Below, one piece after another: positions 24,000 through 35,493 of a stretch of 60,000 nucleotides of DNA (position 1 is the first letter of the stretch; each line of letters begins with the position of its first letter). The translations under genes and the position numbers were made by a program. This DNA comes from Apostichopus japonicus (lineage: Eukaryota > Echinodermata > Holothuroidea > Aspidochirotida > Stichopodidae): assembly GCF_037975245.1 (NCBI RefSeq), contig NC_092574.1, forward strand, positions 17,277,213 to 17,337,212. Direction: 5' to 3'. Below the pieces are notes generated by a model, which was not told the DNA's origin, made no database searches, and saw nothing but the letters and a program-made list of their open reading frames with translations.

Positions 24000-25729
24000 C
24001 AGTGGCATCACCAGACTTTTCAGTCTGGGGGGGCACAGGGGGGGCACCAGCATTTGATGGGGGGGCACTTAGGTGGATACGGATTGCCGTCCTGAGGAGG
24101 GGTCTAAGGGGGAGGGGGTGCCCCCTCCAGGTGTGGCGGAACGGGAAAATTATTGGGGGGAGGCTAATGTGTAGAGACTATCTAAGCGGAGCGCCACCAT
24201 CGGTTGGCGCGGAGCGTACAAGAAAATTTTGGGTTTTTCAAATCCCCAGATGGCCGGAAACGGCACTTCCCGAGTGTTTTATGCTGCGAATACCTAGCCC
24301 TAAAATATGGGTCTCAAGCCTGGAATTTCTCAGATTGCACGTAAAAGTCGGTAAAAACATTGCAATTTGTATATTCGATGGTGTTTTAAGAGAGTAGCTA
24401 TTACTCGTAGTGTACTCGCAAAGACGTTTTTGAGTGTAGTAAGAGGATGTTTGAGAACTGGCTGAAATGAAGCAAGTCATTGGCCTAAGACGAAGTTGTG
24501 TTGCGTTTACCGGTACTCACACTCACTGCTTCCACTTTTCACGGAGCTTGAAGACGCGGTTGGGGTGACAATGTGGTCTATAGCCAGGGGACGGGCCGAG
24601 GGTCCCCCAGCATTTACTAAAATTATTACACCTATATAGTATACGTGTGCATCGGACAGATCGACAAGTATGCATTGAAAAATGGGCAGATGCACGTTTC
24701 GGAGCCTTGGTAAATATTGGGGGGGCTTATCATGCATTTGCCCCCTCAACTTTTTCATTGGGGGGCTGAGCCCCCCAAGCCCCCCGGTTCCGCCGCCACT
24801 GCCCCCCTCCCCTTTGGAAAATTTTCGCATACAGAGGATGGGCTAGATGCAAAATGCTGCCACATTTGATGCTAAATTCGATCTGAAGATATCTCCAGAA
24901 ATTGCTATTTTTGAGGTAATGATTTTAACAAGGCGCAGAATTTTGCAGAGGATATGAACCACATGCTGTCGATATTATGCCTAACCCTATATCAATAGAA
25001 CCTACATTTGTTGAATTAATGTGTGCATGACCCCCGACTCCTTTCTTGTCCTTCTCGTTTTCGCCCATTATCTATTAAGATGTAATAGGTTCCAGCATCG
25101 TTATTGGCTCCTATCAGGGATCTCACCATGCAATCCAAAGTTTGATCACACATCGAGTATGGCTCAGTATGCAGGTGTGAACATTCGCCATTTGTTCCTA
25201 CAAGCATCTGACCTCAAATGACCTCTGCACCCCCTACACAACAGGGTTAATATATGGGTCCACAAATATAGGCAAGTATGGTGCCTGCACTGCCTGCGGA
25301 CCCTCACATTCTCACATTTCGTCAGCTCCTAACCTGTGAACTTCAGACCAAGGCAACATATTGCAGTACCCTCCCTTCTCACAGTCATGTAGCTCGTGAA
25401 GCGGACGTGTATATCCGCTGGTATGGCGTGAGCACTGACACATTCAATGTAAATATCGACACCTGTTGTGATGGCGCGGGTTACGACTTCGATATACCCG
25501 ACGTTCAAGGATAAACTTTTTCATTTTTTCGCTGCTCATTTGAAGAAAATACGAATTACTGTGCTTCTTTGTCCTTATGAAAAACCAACTCAGATGATGG
25601 GAGTTGAATATAACAAAATATATATATATATTTTTACCAACCCAAATCTCAGATGGGGGGGCACTCGGGGGGCACTAGGTTTTCCAGGGGGGCACGTGCC
25701 CCCTTGGCCCCCCCTTGGCGACACCACTG
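24000..25729. mobile_element. hAT-type DNA transposon, non-autonomous, with 8-bp target duplication
   Basis: The ends are CAGTGGCATCACCAG (left) and, read inward, CAGTGGTGTCGCCAAGG (right). Both flanks carry the identical 8-mer CAGAGAAT (23992-23999 and 25730-25737). An 8-bp duplication with CAGTGG termini is characteristic of hAT elements. Subterminal sequence is G-rich (GGGGGGCAC blocks). I could not find a hAT transposase inside; the open frames in 25021-25514 lack recognisable motifs. A second, probably nested, element occupies 24128-24801. Confidence 0.88.
24128..24801. mobile_element. Probable nested hAT-like MITE
   Basis: The left end is CAGGTGTGGCGGAACGGG. The right end read inward is CAGTGGCGGCGGAACCGGG. 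Flanking octamers GCCCCCTC and CCCCCCTC match at 7 of 8. It lies wholly inside the larger hAT element. G-rich surroundings make the duplication less convincing than that of the host element. Confidence 0.55.
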
Positions 25730-25737
25730 CAGAGAAT

Positions 25738-27295
25738 TGCCACTAAAATTACTCAACAGAAAGAACCCACAATAAGCATGCATTGGATTTTCTTTGATAG
25801 CCGCGAAATACGCAACATGGCTTTGAAAATTCACCAAAATGCTGGATTGAACGGACCAATAACGATGGCAGTCACCACTCAAGTCTCCCGCGAAACACAA
25901 AACCATACACTTGGGACTTGTTGCAAGGTCAAATAAACAGATATCTCGGGTCACTGTTAAATTGAGGTTGAATTGACGTCGAGATCAGATCTGGATCTGA
26001 ATTGCAATTACACTACTCTCTTGATCTCGAGATCAGATCCAGATCTAGTGTAAAAGCAGTCTATGAGTCTGTGATCACCTTTAATACCTACAGTAGGGCT
26101 ATAGTAAATCAGGTTTATATAGCCATTGTAGTTCAGCATACATGTTCCTATTGTACAAAGTAACCTTGGTGTGCTAAATTCAAATGTCAATACTGTGCAT
26201 CATTTGAGAATGTGTTCTTTGTATCTTTAATTGTAATAAATTTAAATCCACCAATGAGAATGCTTGGTGGCACACTATTACAGGTAGATCATATTTTGAT
26301 AATAAATGTAAACAAGTGCAATACATGTGTCAACTTAAATCAATGTTGGCAACAAACAATGGTACCTTCTTCTTGATTATGCTACTCAAGAAAATTGTGC
26401 AAACTTACATGGAAAGATAAAACTGTGATCAAAGTTGAGAACTCGCTGGGAATCATCTTTGACATAAATAGCTCTCTGTGTTGAGATGTGATTTACAGGA
26501 TAGCTCATTTTTGTAATAGGCAGTGTACATACAGCCTGGTAATCCCAAAGGAATTTCTTTATTGTTAACCTTTGACCAAAATGTAATAAGTTATAAAGAC
26601 ACATTTGTTTGGATGGAACCCTACCTTTGCAGCTTCCACTGATAAGGAGTATGTTTTGTGGGGGCTAGACAAGTCTGAACTGTCGTCAAGGGCAATCCAT
26701 ACAACTTAAAAAGTTAAGGAGTGTTTCCTTTCTCAAAACGGACCTCTATCACACATGATTTGATCCAGATTCTCTGCTTTGTAAGTTTTTGTAAGATTTT
26801 AAGACTAAGTTTATCAGATTGCTTTGGTTAAATATGGAGTTTATTCAGTTCGTCTCTTTCATTGAGAATTGACTTTTGAGATGTTACATTGGTTTTGTTA
26901 CAGCATGGGTGTGATTGGATTAGTGTGCATTACTTTGTAGGTATATCAAGGCAATGTTCTCAAACTTCTCTATGGATTAATGGTTGAGTTACATTACCAT
27001 GCCAGGATTGAAGTGTCATCTTCACATACTGCAACTACAGTACAGTATATGTAATGTTGTGACTTACAGTACTGTATGTACAGTCAGTTGTCAGAATGTG
27101 TATACATGTTAAATTCTTACTTTATTTTTTCCAGTGAGGTTGACTTCTCAGTGTTACTTGTTGATCTTCTGCTTTGGTGGTTTGATGGGATTAGTGAATT
27201 ATATTGAACTTAAATTGATGGATACATGTGCTTATGCCTTACTGTAGTTTAGATTATAGTTCTAACAACTCAAAGAGTTTCCTAGCTTAATTCTA
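25738..27295. other. No gene seen
   Basis: No coding features. AGATC-rich palindromic sequence (GATCAGATC, CAGATCTGG) clusters near 25983-26047. Short ORFs lack domains. Confidence 0.5.
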
Positions 27296-27442
27296 CTGTC
27301 AGGGTGACGTTCTGTCAGCCTAATGGGTTTAGCTCCTGTTACTCTTTTTGTTCTTTTCAATTCTGTCCTACTTGTCTATTATGTCTTTGTAATATTTTTG
27401 TATTTTGAACAATCTGAGTGCGAATAAAATCAAATCAAATCA
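27296..27442 (+). repeat. Possible non-LTR retrotransposon 3' tail
   Basis: A T-rich 3'-UTR-like stretch is followed by AATAAAATCAAATCAAATCAA, that is, short tandem (ATCAA)n units, as seen at the ends of LINE copies. No reverse transcriptase fragment is adjacent, so only the last ~150 bases would have been inserted. Confidence 0.3.
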
Positions 27443-29432
27443 ACTACTGTACATATTTAGTAGGTTGTAAACACAGAGAAATTGTTCACAAGTGTTGAAA
27501 CTGAAAACAATCAATTATAGTACAAACTACTTGAAATGTATTACCTGTATCCATGACTTGTTGTACATGATATAGACCAAAAGAAGGCATATCTTTTTGA
27601 AGGGGAAAAGTTATACGAACCAAAACTTTGTAAGTTAGCATTATGTTAGAAAGTCAGCAGCAAAATTCACAGAACTTAGCTTACCTGGTAAGGGACTTTA
27701 TGAGCAACGATATTCAGTACCTTCTGCATCGGATTGATTACCATTTAATATATTGTAGCCCAATAGTTAATATTATTTAGCACTGTATGTGTATGCACTA
27801 CGCTAGCTCAGTAGTACCGTGGTACTGTACTATGATTCAGAACATCATGCGGTACATATCATTAACTGAGCTACGACATGAGTGTTCTTTTTTAACACGC
27901 TACCACAACATACACACATAAGTTTGTACATGTCTATATACTGTACACAGTCTCCTCAGTTTACAAAATCTTGCAAATTTGGTTCTTGATTGCATTTCAT
28001 CAGTCATTGTTGGATTTGGAGCAAATTAATTGCATTTTGATATTAAAACTGATCAGAGTTGGACAATCCTCAAGAAAAGATTGTAATATACCATATATAC
28101 TGTATGTGTCAAATCAGTAGACAGAATACATAGCAACTGCAATAGCTTTACCCAGACCTACAGTATGCATATATATCTAAAAGTAGCTTGCAGTAATTTG
28201 TTTCTTAACTTAATAATTCTAACTCAAACATTCTTAAACATACCCTACCTTTCGATGTGAGTGACAGAATGTTTAATAGAGATAAAGCAAACTAAATATA
28301 TGTCCCCACAAAAAATGTGTGTAAACATTTAGAATTAAGTGTATAGACAAATTGAATTCAGAAATCTCATACTGAGTAGTTTTTTGTCTCTAAATCAACC
28401 CTTGTGCTGTCGTGTTGATGTTATACACACAATATTAAAAACTATCATGTGAATTCCCAACAATGTTGGATGTCAATCACACTAGTTTTAAAACAGAAGT
28501 ACAATAATTTCTTCCATTTGCTACACCACTGCTAGGCTCCTGCTGGTATAGTTGGCCAACTTGGCCTTTTGCATTCCAGATTGCTTGTTATTCTACTGAC
28601 ATAACAATAAAGTACTAACGACCCAACCATATTGATTTCATAATACAGTACTAGCTAGTATACAGTATGTGTGTAGTGTGGACAAACTGAACATATGTTG
28701 CTGCAGTATCTGCTTTTTGTTTGTATGTGTTCACTTCACCGTCATTGATTTTGAGTAACATAAGCTTGGTATGTATAATGTAATACATAGTAAATCGTAA
28801 GGTTTGAGGCTTTGGCAGTGTGTATTTTCAACTACTACGGTATGTGATAACAACCAAATTAGAGTATCCAAGCTGCATAGGGTTGACTCGGGCATTGTTT
28901 TAATAGCATTTTAATATTGCCCGGACTTAATAAGTTGACCTGAGCATTTAGCAATGTTTGAAAAGTTTTTAAAATTTCCCAGTCTGCGGCATTTCTTGGC
29001 CTGATCATCTAATACTGTGTGATCATTATTTTATATTCCCAGACTTGAGTAATTGGCCTAAGAGCATTAGCAGTGTGTGAAGACTTTCATTATATATATT
29101 ATTACCCATAACAGTTGGCCATGATACTTTAACACTGTTAATACTTTAACACTTGGATAAACATCCAAGAGATTTTTTTTTTTCTTACCTGGTGGTAGAT
29201 CACTGATATATAAGTTATGGGGTCTGAGGTACCAGCTATGAGAGAAATTAATAGAAAATAGCACCCCTTGCCCCTGTCCCTCCCACAGAATCTATGGTTT
29301 AAATTTATGGCTGGTCAGTGCTGGGATATATGTACAATGTTGTGCCATCAGTCTCTACCTCTCTGACCACAGACTTTGAAAACAACTTTCCTGATAATAC
29401 CATCAATTGGAGATGTTCCTTTCTCTTTTTAG
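27443..29432. other. Upstream region of LMO7-like gene; no gene seen
   Basis: AT-rich with several copies of the TACTGTA/TACAGTA motif. A non-coding 5' exon may be present, because exon 1 below begins at an acceptor, but none can be chosen. Confidence 0.4.
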
Positions 29433-29468
29433 ATACAAGAGCAAAGGTGAATCAACGCAGAAGAGAAG

Positions 29469-29636
29469 ATGGAGAGGCGAATGAAGGCCAAGCAGGGCAT
29501 GCATCCCAGGAGTAAGAGCTTTTCAGAGGAACCAGTACATAACCTCGGGAACAGTAATATGCACAGACAAGTCACATACGATGACTCACAGACACGCAAA
29601 ATGGATGTCGAGGGTGACCAAGATGTCTGGATGAAC
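29469..29636 (+). CDS. LMO7: LMO7-like gene, first coding exon in window
   Basis: The exon starts at the acceptor CTCTTTTTAG (ends 29432). The 36 bases to 29468 contain an in-frame TGA, so the ATG at 29469 is the start; its context is strong (A at -3, G at +4). It encodes 56 residues beginning MERRMKAKQGMHPRSKSF and ending GDQDVWMN at a GTACGT donor. It joins in phase 0 to the exon at 36556. The resulting W-x-N...SWK sequence lines up with the WQDDLAKWK region of vertebrate LMO7. No calponin-homology (CH) domain precedes it. Either this gene form lacks CH, as in some invertebrate LMO7 proteins, or CH-encoding isoforms start outside the window. Confidence 0.72.
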
Positions 29637-30721
29637 GTACGTATAAATTTAGGAGCCAATGGAACTTGCAGTCATTTCTTGTATATTGAAACTGCATGCC
29701 ATCGCATCTGACATCACAATTCATAAGGGGCAACAAAAAAACACAAGCAGTGATAACTAAACCTCTACAACCTTGACACACTGAGTTCTCAATAATATCA
29801 TGGTAAAATAAAGCTAATATCCCTTGAAACTTGCAGGCAAAAAGGACTGTTCTCTACCCCAGGGCATGGGCACAATGTTCATCCATAAGTTCATCATTTA
29901 AGTGCATCATTTAATACCTCACATTTCTAGGAAACTATCAGTTATTTGCTGTGAATAAGAATTTTCAAAGAAAGTTTCCCTTTCGAAGGAACAGTCCCAG
30001 ATACTAGGATCAAATTCATTATTTTAACTGTCTCACTGGCAGAGACATTATTGTGTGTTGCTCTGTGTTCAGTACTTGGAAATATCTGGGTACTGAATAT
30101 GAAACTAAAGTACTTAAAATGCACATGTTTTATTAAGGCCATACCTTGCAAGGCCAATAAAGTGGTTTGAAAAGACCTGCAATAAAATGTACTGCTGGTT
30201 GACACAATGCCCACAGACAAACAAGGAGAAAATATTTGTCTGTCCTGTATGTAGGCGTGGGACTCGAGTACATGAAAGTATGCAAAAAGATACCCTAAGG
30301 ACTAAATGAATGCCGAGTTGTTGAAAACCAGCAGAAATGATTGACCCACGACTATCAGACCCTTAAAGAGGCCATGACACGAAAAATCCAACTCATCGAG
30401 AGTAACTTCCTCTGAATCTATGAGAAAATCTATGTTCAAAACTATCCTCAACACCTTGAAAACCTCAAGGACTAATTAGTAATTAACGTTTTAATATTCG
30501 CATCCGAAAATAGATATCTGAGAATGCGATTTCACAACAAGACAATGATGACGTCATGTTAGGAACACACGTGCAAAGCCCAGGCATGTATCGGATGCGC
30601 GACGATCATACCGTTCCATACAGTACACGCACATTTACACTGATAGAACAACCACTGTATTACGCTATATCGTTAGTAATTTCAAGTTTTTTTTACAACT
30701 GTTGTAAAGTATCCGAGAGAA

Positions 30722-30967
30722 ATGCCGGTCCGTTGTGTTGTTGGGGGCTGCATAAATATCATTACCCATGCAATTAGCCTTCATCCATGGCTGAAGGACG
30801 AAAAAAACACGGCGATTATGACCAAGTTAGTGCACAACACCAGCGCCGATTTCACTGGGCCTAGCCAGTATGCAGCTCCGAATGAAGCGAACACTTCACG
30901 GAAGCATACTACGATCCCTCCTTTTTGTTATGAAATAAAACAAATGGACTTTAACGGTTCGACATAA
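30722..30967 (+). pseudogene. THAP-domain remnant (transposon)
   Basis: The frame starts MPVRCVVGGC, matching the conserved N-terminus of THAP fingers (Cys-x4-Cys). HPW and DFTGPSQYA stretches follow, resembling the middle of the domain. The expected C-S-x-HF zinc-ligand segment is missing or scrambled after SQYAAPNEA, and the frame stops after 81 codons. This is therefore a broken DNA-binding domain, presumably the N-terminus of the element's former transposase. I saw no intact catalytic region downstream. Confidence 0.6.
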
Positions 30968-32274
30968 AAGAGTCATTCTTCTGTCAAGTAATCCACAAAA
31001 AACTACTCTGAAGACCAGATCGGGGAACAGGAAACCTCCAATGGGGCAAGTGGCGATCCTTAGGAGGTAGCGCGCTGAGCACTAGTAGTACTATAGTATT
31101 AGCGTTACTACACTGAAGTCGCAATAGACGAAGAGATTTTACTGTATCATCTAAATTAACACCCCCTTCATTGCTCTATTGTATACTAATAAGCTATGAG
31201 GTTAGCTTCAGAAGCGATGGGTTACATCTTCTTGTGAACAAATCTCAGTGCCCCAATTTATTTCTGGAATATGCTGGATCAGTTAGTTATAGCAATAATT
31301 TCTTATTCCTATTCCAGGAAAACCATTTTTTTATGTTGTGGAGGGAGTGGGGGTAATGGGGATGGGTCAAAATACTAGGTAGGTAAAAAGATTTTATTCC
31401 AAAGGGTGTTTAATTAAATCTCAAAGCGATTTATTTTAAAGTCACAGAGCCAAAAATTCACACAACATAGTTCAAGTGTCAAATCATTGAACAAAATTTA
31501 TTCAATATCAGTTCTAGACAGTCATTCTGGACAATCTGAACTAACATTAACAACAATCATTGTATTATATGACATAAAAGTAAAACTGTACTTTCCATAA
31601 ACATTATCATTCTTAAATTACACTAATGTAATTTGTGACATCAAAGGAGGTTAAAAGAAAACAACTTACATGAATTTTTTGGCTTTAAGCCTACAAAGCA
31701 GTTGCATGTCCATCGCTATCAATCGTTGTTGTGACAAATTAATTAGAATAATCCAGAAGCAAATACAATAAAGGGTTATTTAAACCAAGAAACACTGCAC
31801 GAAGTAACTCACATGCAAAAATGTTACACAAGCACGACGACACGTACAACACTGATGGGCAATGTGAAACACAGCATCACACGCATTAAAACAATCGAAG
31901 ACCATTAACAGGGTGTACTGCTGAGTTTTTGAAGAAAGACTACAAAACAAACCAACTGCTGCTGAAGAAACAAAGTCTAAACATTCAAGAGTTCTGCTGC
32001 CTCCATTGGTCTTTATTATGACTTTTCTGTCAAATATCATTGGTGATATGGATATTTTGGTTTCCAGATTAAAGGTACGAATCAAACGTCTGGGAGGTAA
32101 ATGCCCCTAAAAAGGTCAATGTCCGTTCCCTTATGCACATATTATATGACATCACGGTCATGTCAATACTTGTGTCCAAATGCTTCAAAACATGCCTTTT
32201 CTTTCAATGTTGTTGATGTTGGGTCTGGAAAATAACCTTTTCATCCTGAATTAAAAGTCTTGAATTTCAATATA

Positions 32275-32535
32275 TCAACACTGAGGGAACCCTGACGGAT
32301 TGATAATCCAACACAATCGTAGTTTACAAAAGGTGTTTCTGGAGGAATTTCTCAACCAAGGCTTCCTATACAATGAGTTTTCTCCTGGCAACTTGAATCC
32401 AGTGTAATGACCATTGGCTGGAAAATCACTTCTGATCCTTTGGACTGCACATGATGGTAGCACAACCCTGACGTGTCTTGCTAGGACCCCAAGTATCATT
32501 GAACCTGTTGACCGTAGGCTATGTATCTGTACTGC
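32275..32535 (-). pseudogene. P2RX7-like domain fragment (transposon), 3' exon
   Basis: On the minus strand, an acceptor CCCAG is followed by RQYRYIAYGQ in one frame. RHVRVVLPSCAVQRIRSDFP then YTGF follow in another frame. That is the order of motifs in P2RX7-like zinc-binding domains (RQY..., VVxPSCxVxxIR..FP, YxGF). The frame change between the two blocks marks a disabling indel. The family is often found as multi-copy genes in marine invertebrates, probably spread by transposons. Confidence 0.6.
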
Positions 32536-32961
32536 CTGGGAAAAAATTTATGAAAGTTCAAAATGTATTAATGTTGGCCATGATGTCCACAATAACAAGC
32601 AGGCATACAATGTACAGTTATGATTACATTTGTTGTGATTTTACACCTTCCGTGTATCATGAAACATTCTTTTGTTTCAGAAAATTGATTTGCAAAACTC
32701 CAGGCCAAAGTACTAGCCAAGTAATAATGAGTATGAAATAACACATATGCCTACCTAGCATGGCTGCATAATGCAACTTACATCCCCGAGCCAAACTTTC
32801 AGTATGCAACCAACCCTACTAGTACTACACACTCTACATATGGGTTGTAAGTTACCGTAACACAACGCACAATACGGTTTAGGGTGTTCCGCGAATTCCA
32901 ACAACACATGCACAAAATGGACTGGATTTTGTTTTTAGATGCTTCCTTAATAAATTCTTAC

Positions 32962-33236
32962 CACGTTGTATGTTCCTTGCAATGGTTTCGAACGGATTTC
33001 TTCTTCGATATGTTGTGGAGCTTCAATTTCGGCTCGTTTAACAGGCTCGAACTGATACGGTTCTAACACCTCCGCTCCACCCTCAACGTTCGGTTCAATA
33101 TTGGAATGATCATCGCCTTCACTCTCTGCTTCGAATATGAGAAAGGGCACTCTAATTATAGCCCAATTTCACTGCCTAGTGAAGAACTATTATCACTTTG
33201 AACTTCGGTTGCCGCAATTGGTTCTGGATCCGCCAT
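32962..33236 (-). pseudogene. P2RX7-like protein N-terminal exon remnant (transposon)
   Basis: On the minus strand an ATG at 33236 gives MADPEPIAATEVQSDNSSSL, and the frame stops after ~26 codons. A second frame continues with FEAESEGDDHSNIEPN and an EPYQFEPV motif, the latter typical of N-termini of P2RX7-like transposon-linked proteins. It ends at a GTAAGA donor at 32961. An indel near 33150 therefore splits the original frame. It is probably spliced to the fragment at 32535. Confidence 0.55.
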
Positions 33237-33949
33237 TTCACAGGAAATTTTGATTTGATATCGCACTTGTGATCGGTGTTTTGTTTAGTAACTACTAGTG
33301 GTATGTGTACTTGTCTACTGTGTACGTGAATGGTATGTTCGGAGGATCGTAAAGCAGCGACAAACAAATGTGTTCAAAACGTGACGTCACATGACGTCAT
33401 GCGAATCGGAAAATTTTCGAGTAAACAAAGTTTCAAACGCCGAAAAGGGTAAATTCATTCTCAATTTTCGACTTGAAAAATCAAGTTTTAAACTGGCAGA
33501 TTGGTTGATACATGTTCTAGAGAACATTCTTTGATGGATCCCAAAAATATAGGACTTTGAAATTTTCGTGTCATGGCCACTTTAACTGTGTGGTATTTGT
33601 ATGGCCCTATAACAGATGAAAAACACATGAATACCATTTACTTCATGATACAGTAGAGTTGAAATGTACACTGTACAAACAGTACATATTATAGCAACCG
33701 GTGAAGAATGTAAGCAAAGGAAAAATAACTGAATCAACTACGGAAACAATGTCCTCTTAAGTTTCTAGATTTAACATCATTGATGGAACAAGAGTTCAGT
33801 AGGTTATATAGGACCCAGTTATGCTGACTGGGTGCTATAGGTACAGGTAGTTCTAAACAGGCAACTTATGTCTATTGGCAGCACATTTAGTACTAATATT
33901 AATGTCATATCCCCACCAGTCAGAACCTTTTGAAATTACAGATGACTCC

Positions 33950-33985
33950 ATATATATATACATACTGTATATATAAAGAAAATCG
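33950..33985. repeat. Short (TA)n run
   Basis: TATATATATACATACTGTATATATA-type microsatellite in intron 1. Confidence 0.6.
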
Positions 33986-34289
33986 ATCACTCCATTTCGT
34001 GGGAAATCCTTAAGCACTCTAATACACATGAGCACAGCTCCCACCAGTGTAATATCTGTATGGAAGAAAGTTCTTCATTTAAGAAGCAGAGCCGACAAAA
34101 GCTGCAACTCAATCAACAAGCGTAGCAAAGTTGTGTCCAAATGTCGTCATGGCAACCGTACAAGAAACCCCTGACCCGCCCTCAGAGGAAATAGTCGTCC
34201 TTGCAAGATTCAGTTGCCTGATGATCGCCGCAGTGAAAGAACTCAATGTGTGCGTGAAACTCTTCAGTGCAACACGATGGAATAGCGTG

Positions 34290-34355
34290 TTTATACATAT
34301 ATATATATATATATATAGATATATATATAGATATATATATAAATAAATACATAAG

Positions 34356-34406
<51 letters not shown>

Positions 34407-34410
34407 CACA
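34290..34410. repeat. (TA)n microsatellite with GATA/CATA interruptions
   Basis: About 120 bases of TATATA with interspersed G and C. It generates Ile/Tyr-rich phantom frames on both strands. Confidence 0.95.
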
Positions 34411-35355
34411 GTAGCAACTGGATGATACTAAAGTGCCTTAATGTTCATGCAACATATGAATAGAAGGGGGGAGTGCCCTAGTGTAATAGGAGATCTTCCT
34501 ACACCGATTTTTGTAACCCCTTAGTTCAAGTTTAACTGTGCACATGGGAGCTGTTAAAATGCTGGCAGTCTCCCAGATAGTCTGCTATACCATTCAGTGA
34601 GTCTTGATTCCTGTGAAAACTTTGAAGGTGCAGATATTGTTCAGACCTATGACATCTTGTTTTGATTTGTTTCATGAATAAGAAGTTAACCAGCTTTGTT
34701 GGTGTGGGTGTGTTTAGAGTATATATTGATTGAAGTAAAACTGTGCACAGTCAGTGATAGTACAGTTCTTTGCTTTGGGTGTGTATGATTTTATATAATG
34801 CTAGCCATGTCATATTGCTCATCAACTTTATATGGTAGTACTTACAGTAGGTGCAAACATCACACACCCACACATATTGCTATGTGTTCAGGCCCAAATA
34901 GTGTGGGTGATTGTTGCCTTTGAAATGTTTGATTTCCTCTGTTATACATACATATTACAAGATGAGGTATTATATATATGATTTGGTCAACCCTAAATTA
35001 CTTTTAAAGTAGGAGAGGTTTGTCCATAAGGCTCTAGATCTATGTAAGGATCAAACTCTATTCAGCCCAGATTATAGTGTGCTCAAATTTAAAAAAGTGG
35101 CAAAATATTACTTTTTATCCAAGGTTGAATATTACCTACAGTACGGTAGTACTCAGGCACTTTGTACTGTAGATCAAACATTTAACTAGAAAGAGTAACA
35201 TGTGTGGGAGTGATTATAAACTGTTACACTACTGTATAGTTTTATTTAATGTGGTTATGGTTAGGCTGTCCAATGAAGGTTGTGGTATTGATATATTGTA
35301 TGGGTGTGACCAAGTGGTGACTTATATATCATTACACATTGTATTTATCTATCAG

Positions 35356-35493
35356 GAAGTTGTTACCATTGTAAATGTCACAAGTGCGTCCTCAATGACA
35401 GGAGTTAATCAAAATTTTAGAAAAGCCGATACTAAAATACACATCAGCAAGACAAGACATTTCAATTATGTCAGTCTAACAAGGGTGCTGCAT
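35356..35493 (+). CDS. Possible LMO7-like cassette exon
   Basis: A TTTATCTATCAG acceptor precedes an open 138-base segment (46 codons, EVVTIVNVTS to SLTRVLH), followed by a GTAGGTAAG donor. It is phase 0 on both sides and could insert between exons 1 and 2 without a shift. Against it: no resemblance to LMO7 was recognised, it would interrupt the conserved W..WK region, and the composition is ordinary for non-coding AT-rich DNA. Confidence 0.2.

Larger units (their letters stand above)
30367..33581. mobile_element. Kolobok-like DNA transposon, decayed, TTAA-flanked
   Basis: TTAA lies on both sides (30363-30366 and 33582-33585). Terminal inverted repeats start AG(A/T)GGCCATGACACGAAA. Inside, a plus-strand frame from 30722 resembles the start of a THAP zinc finger. 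The minus strand from 33236 carries fragments resembling the P2X7-receptor cytoplasmic (P2RX7-like) domain family. TTAA target duplications together with THAP-bearing transposases are known hallmarks of Kolobok; piggyBac also uses TTAA but lacks THAP. Both coding units are interrupted, so the 3.2-kb copy is presumed inactive. TGACGTCA palindromes sit ~180 bases inside each end. Confidence 0.8.

Noticed and set aside
31780-32085. Minus-strand ORF of 101 residues inside the Kolobok-like element as possible transposase catalytic domain
   Set aside because: No DDE/D-type motif or similarity recognised; Cys- and Phe-rich composition without conserved spacing.
35200-35355. 5' part of the 110-residue ORF as a coding start
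   Set aside because: It lies inside intron 1, is AT-rich and is cut by a better acceptor at 35355.
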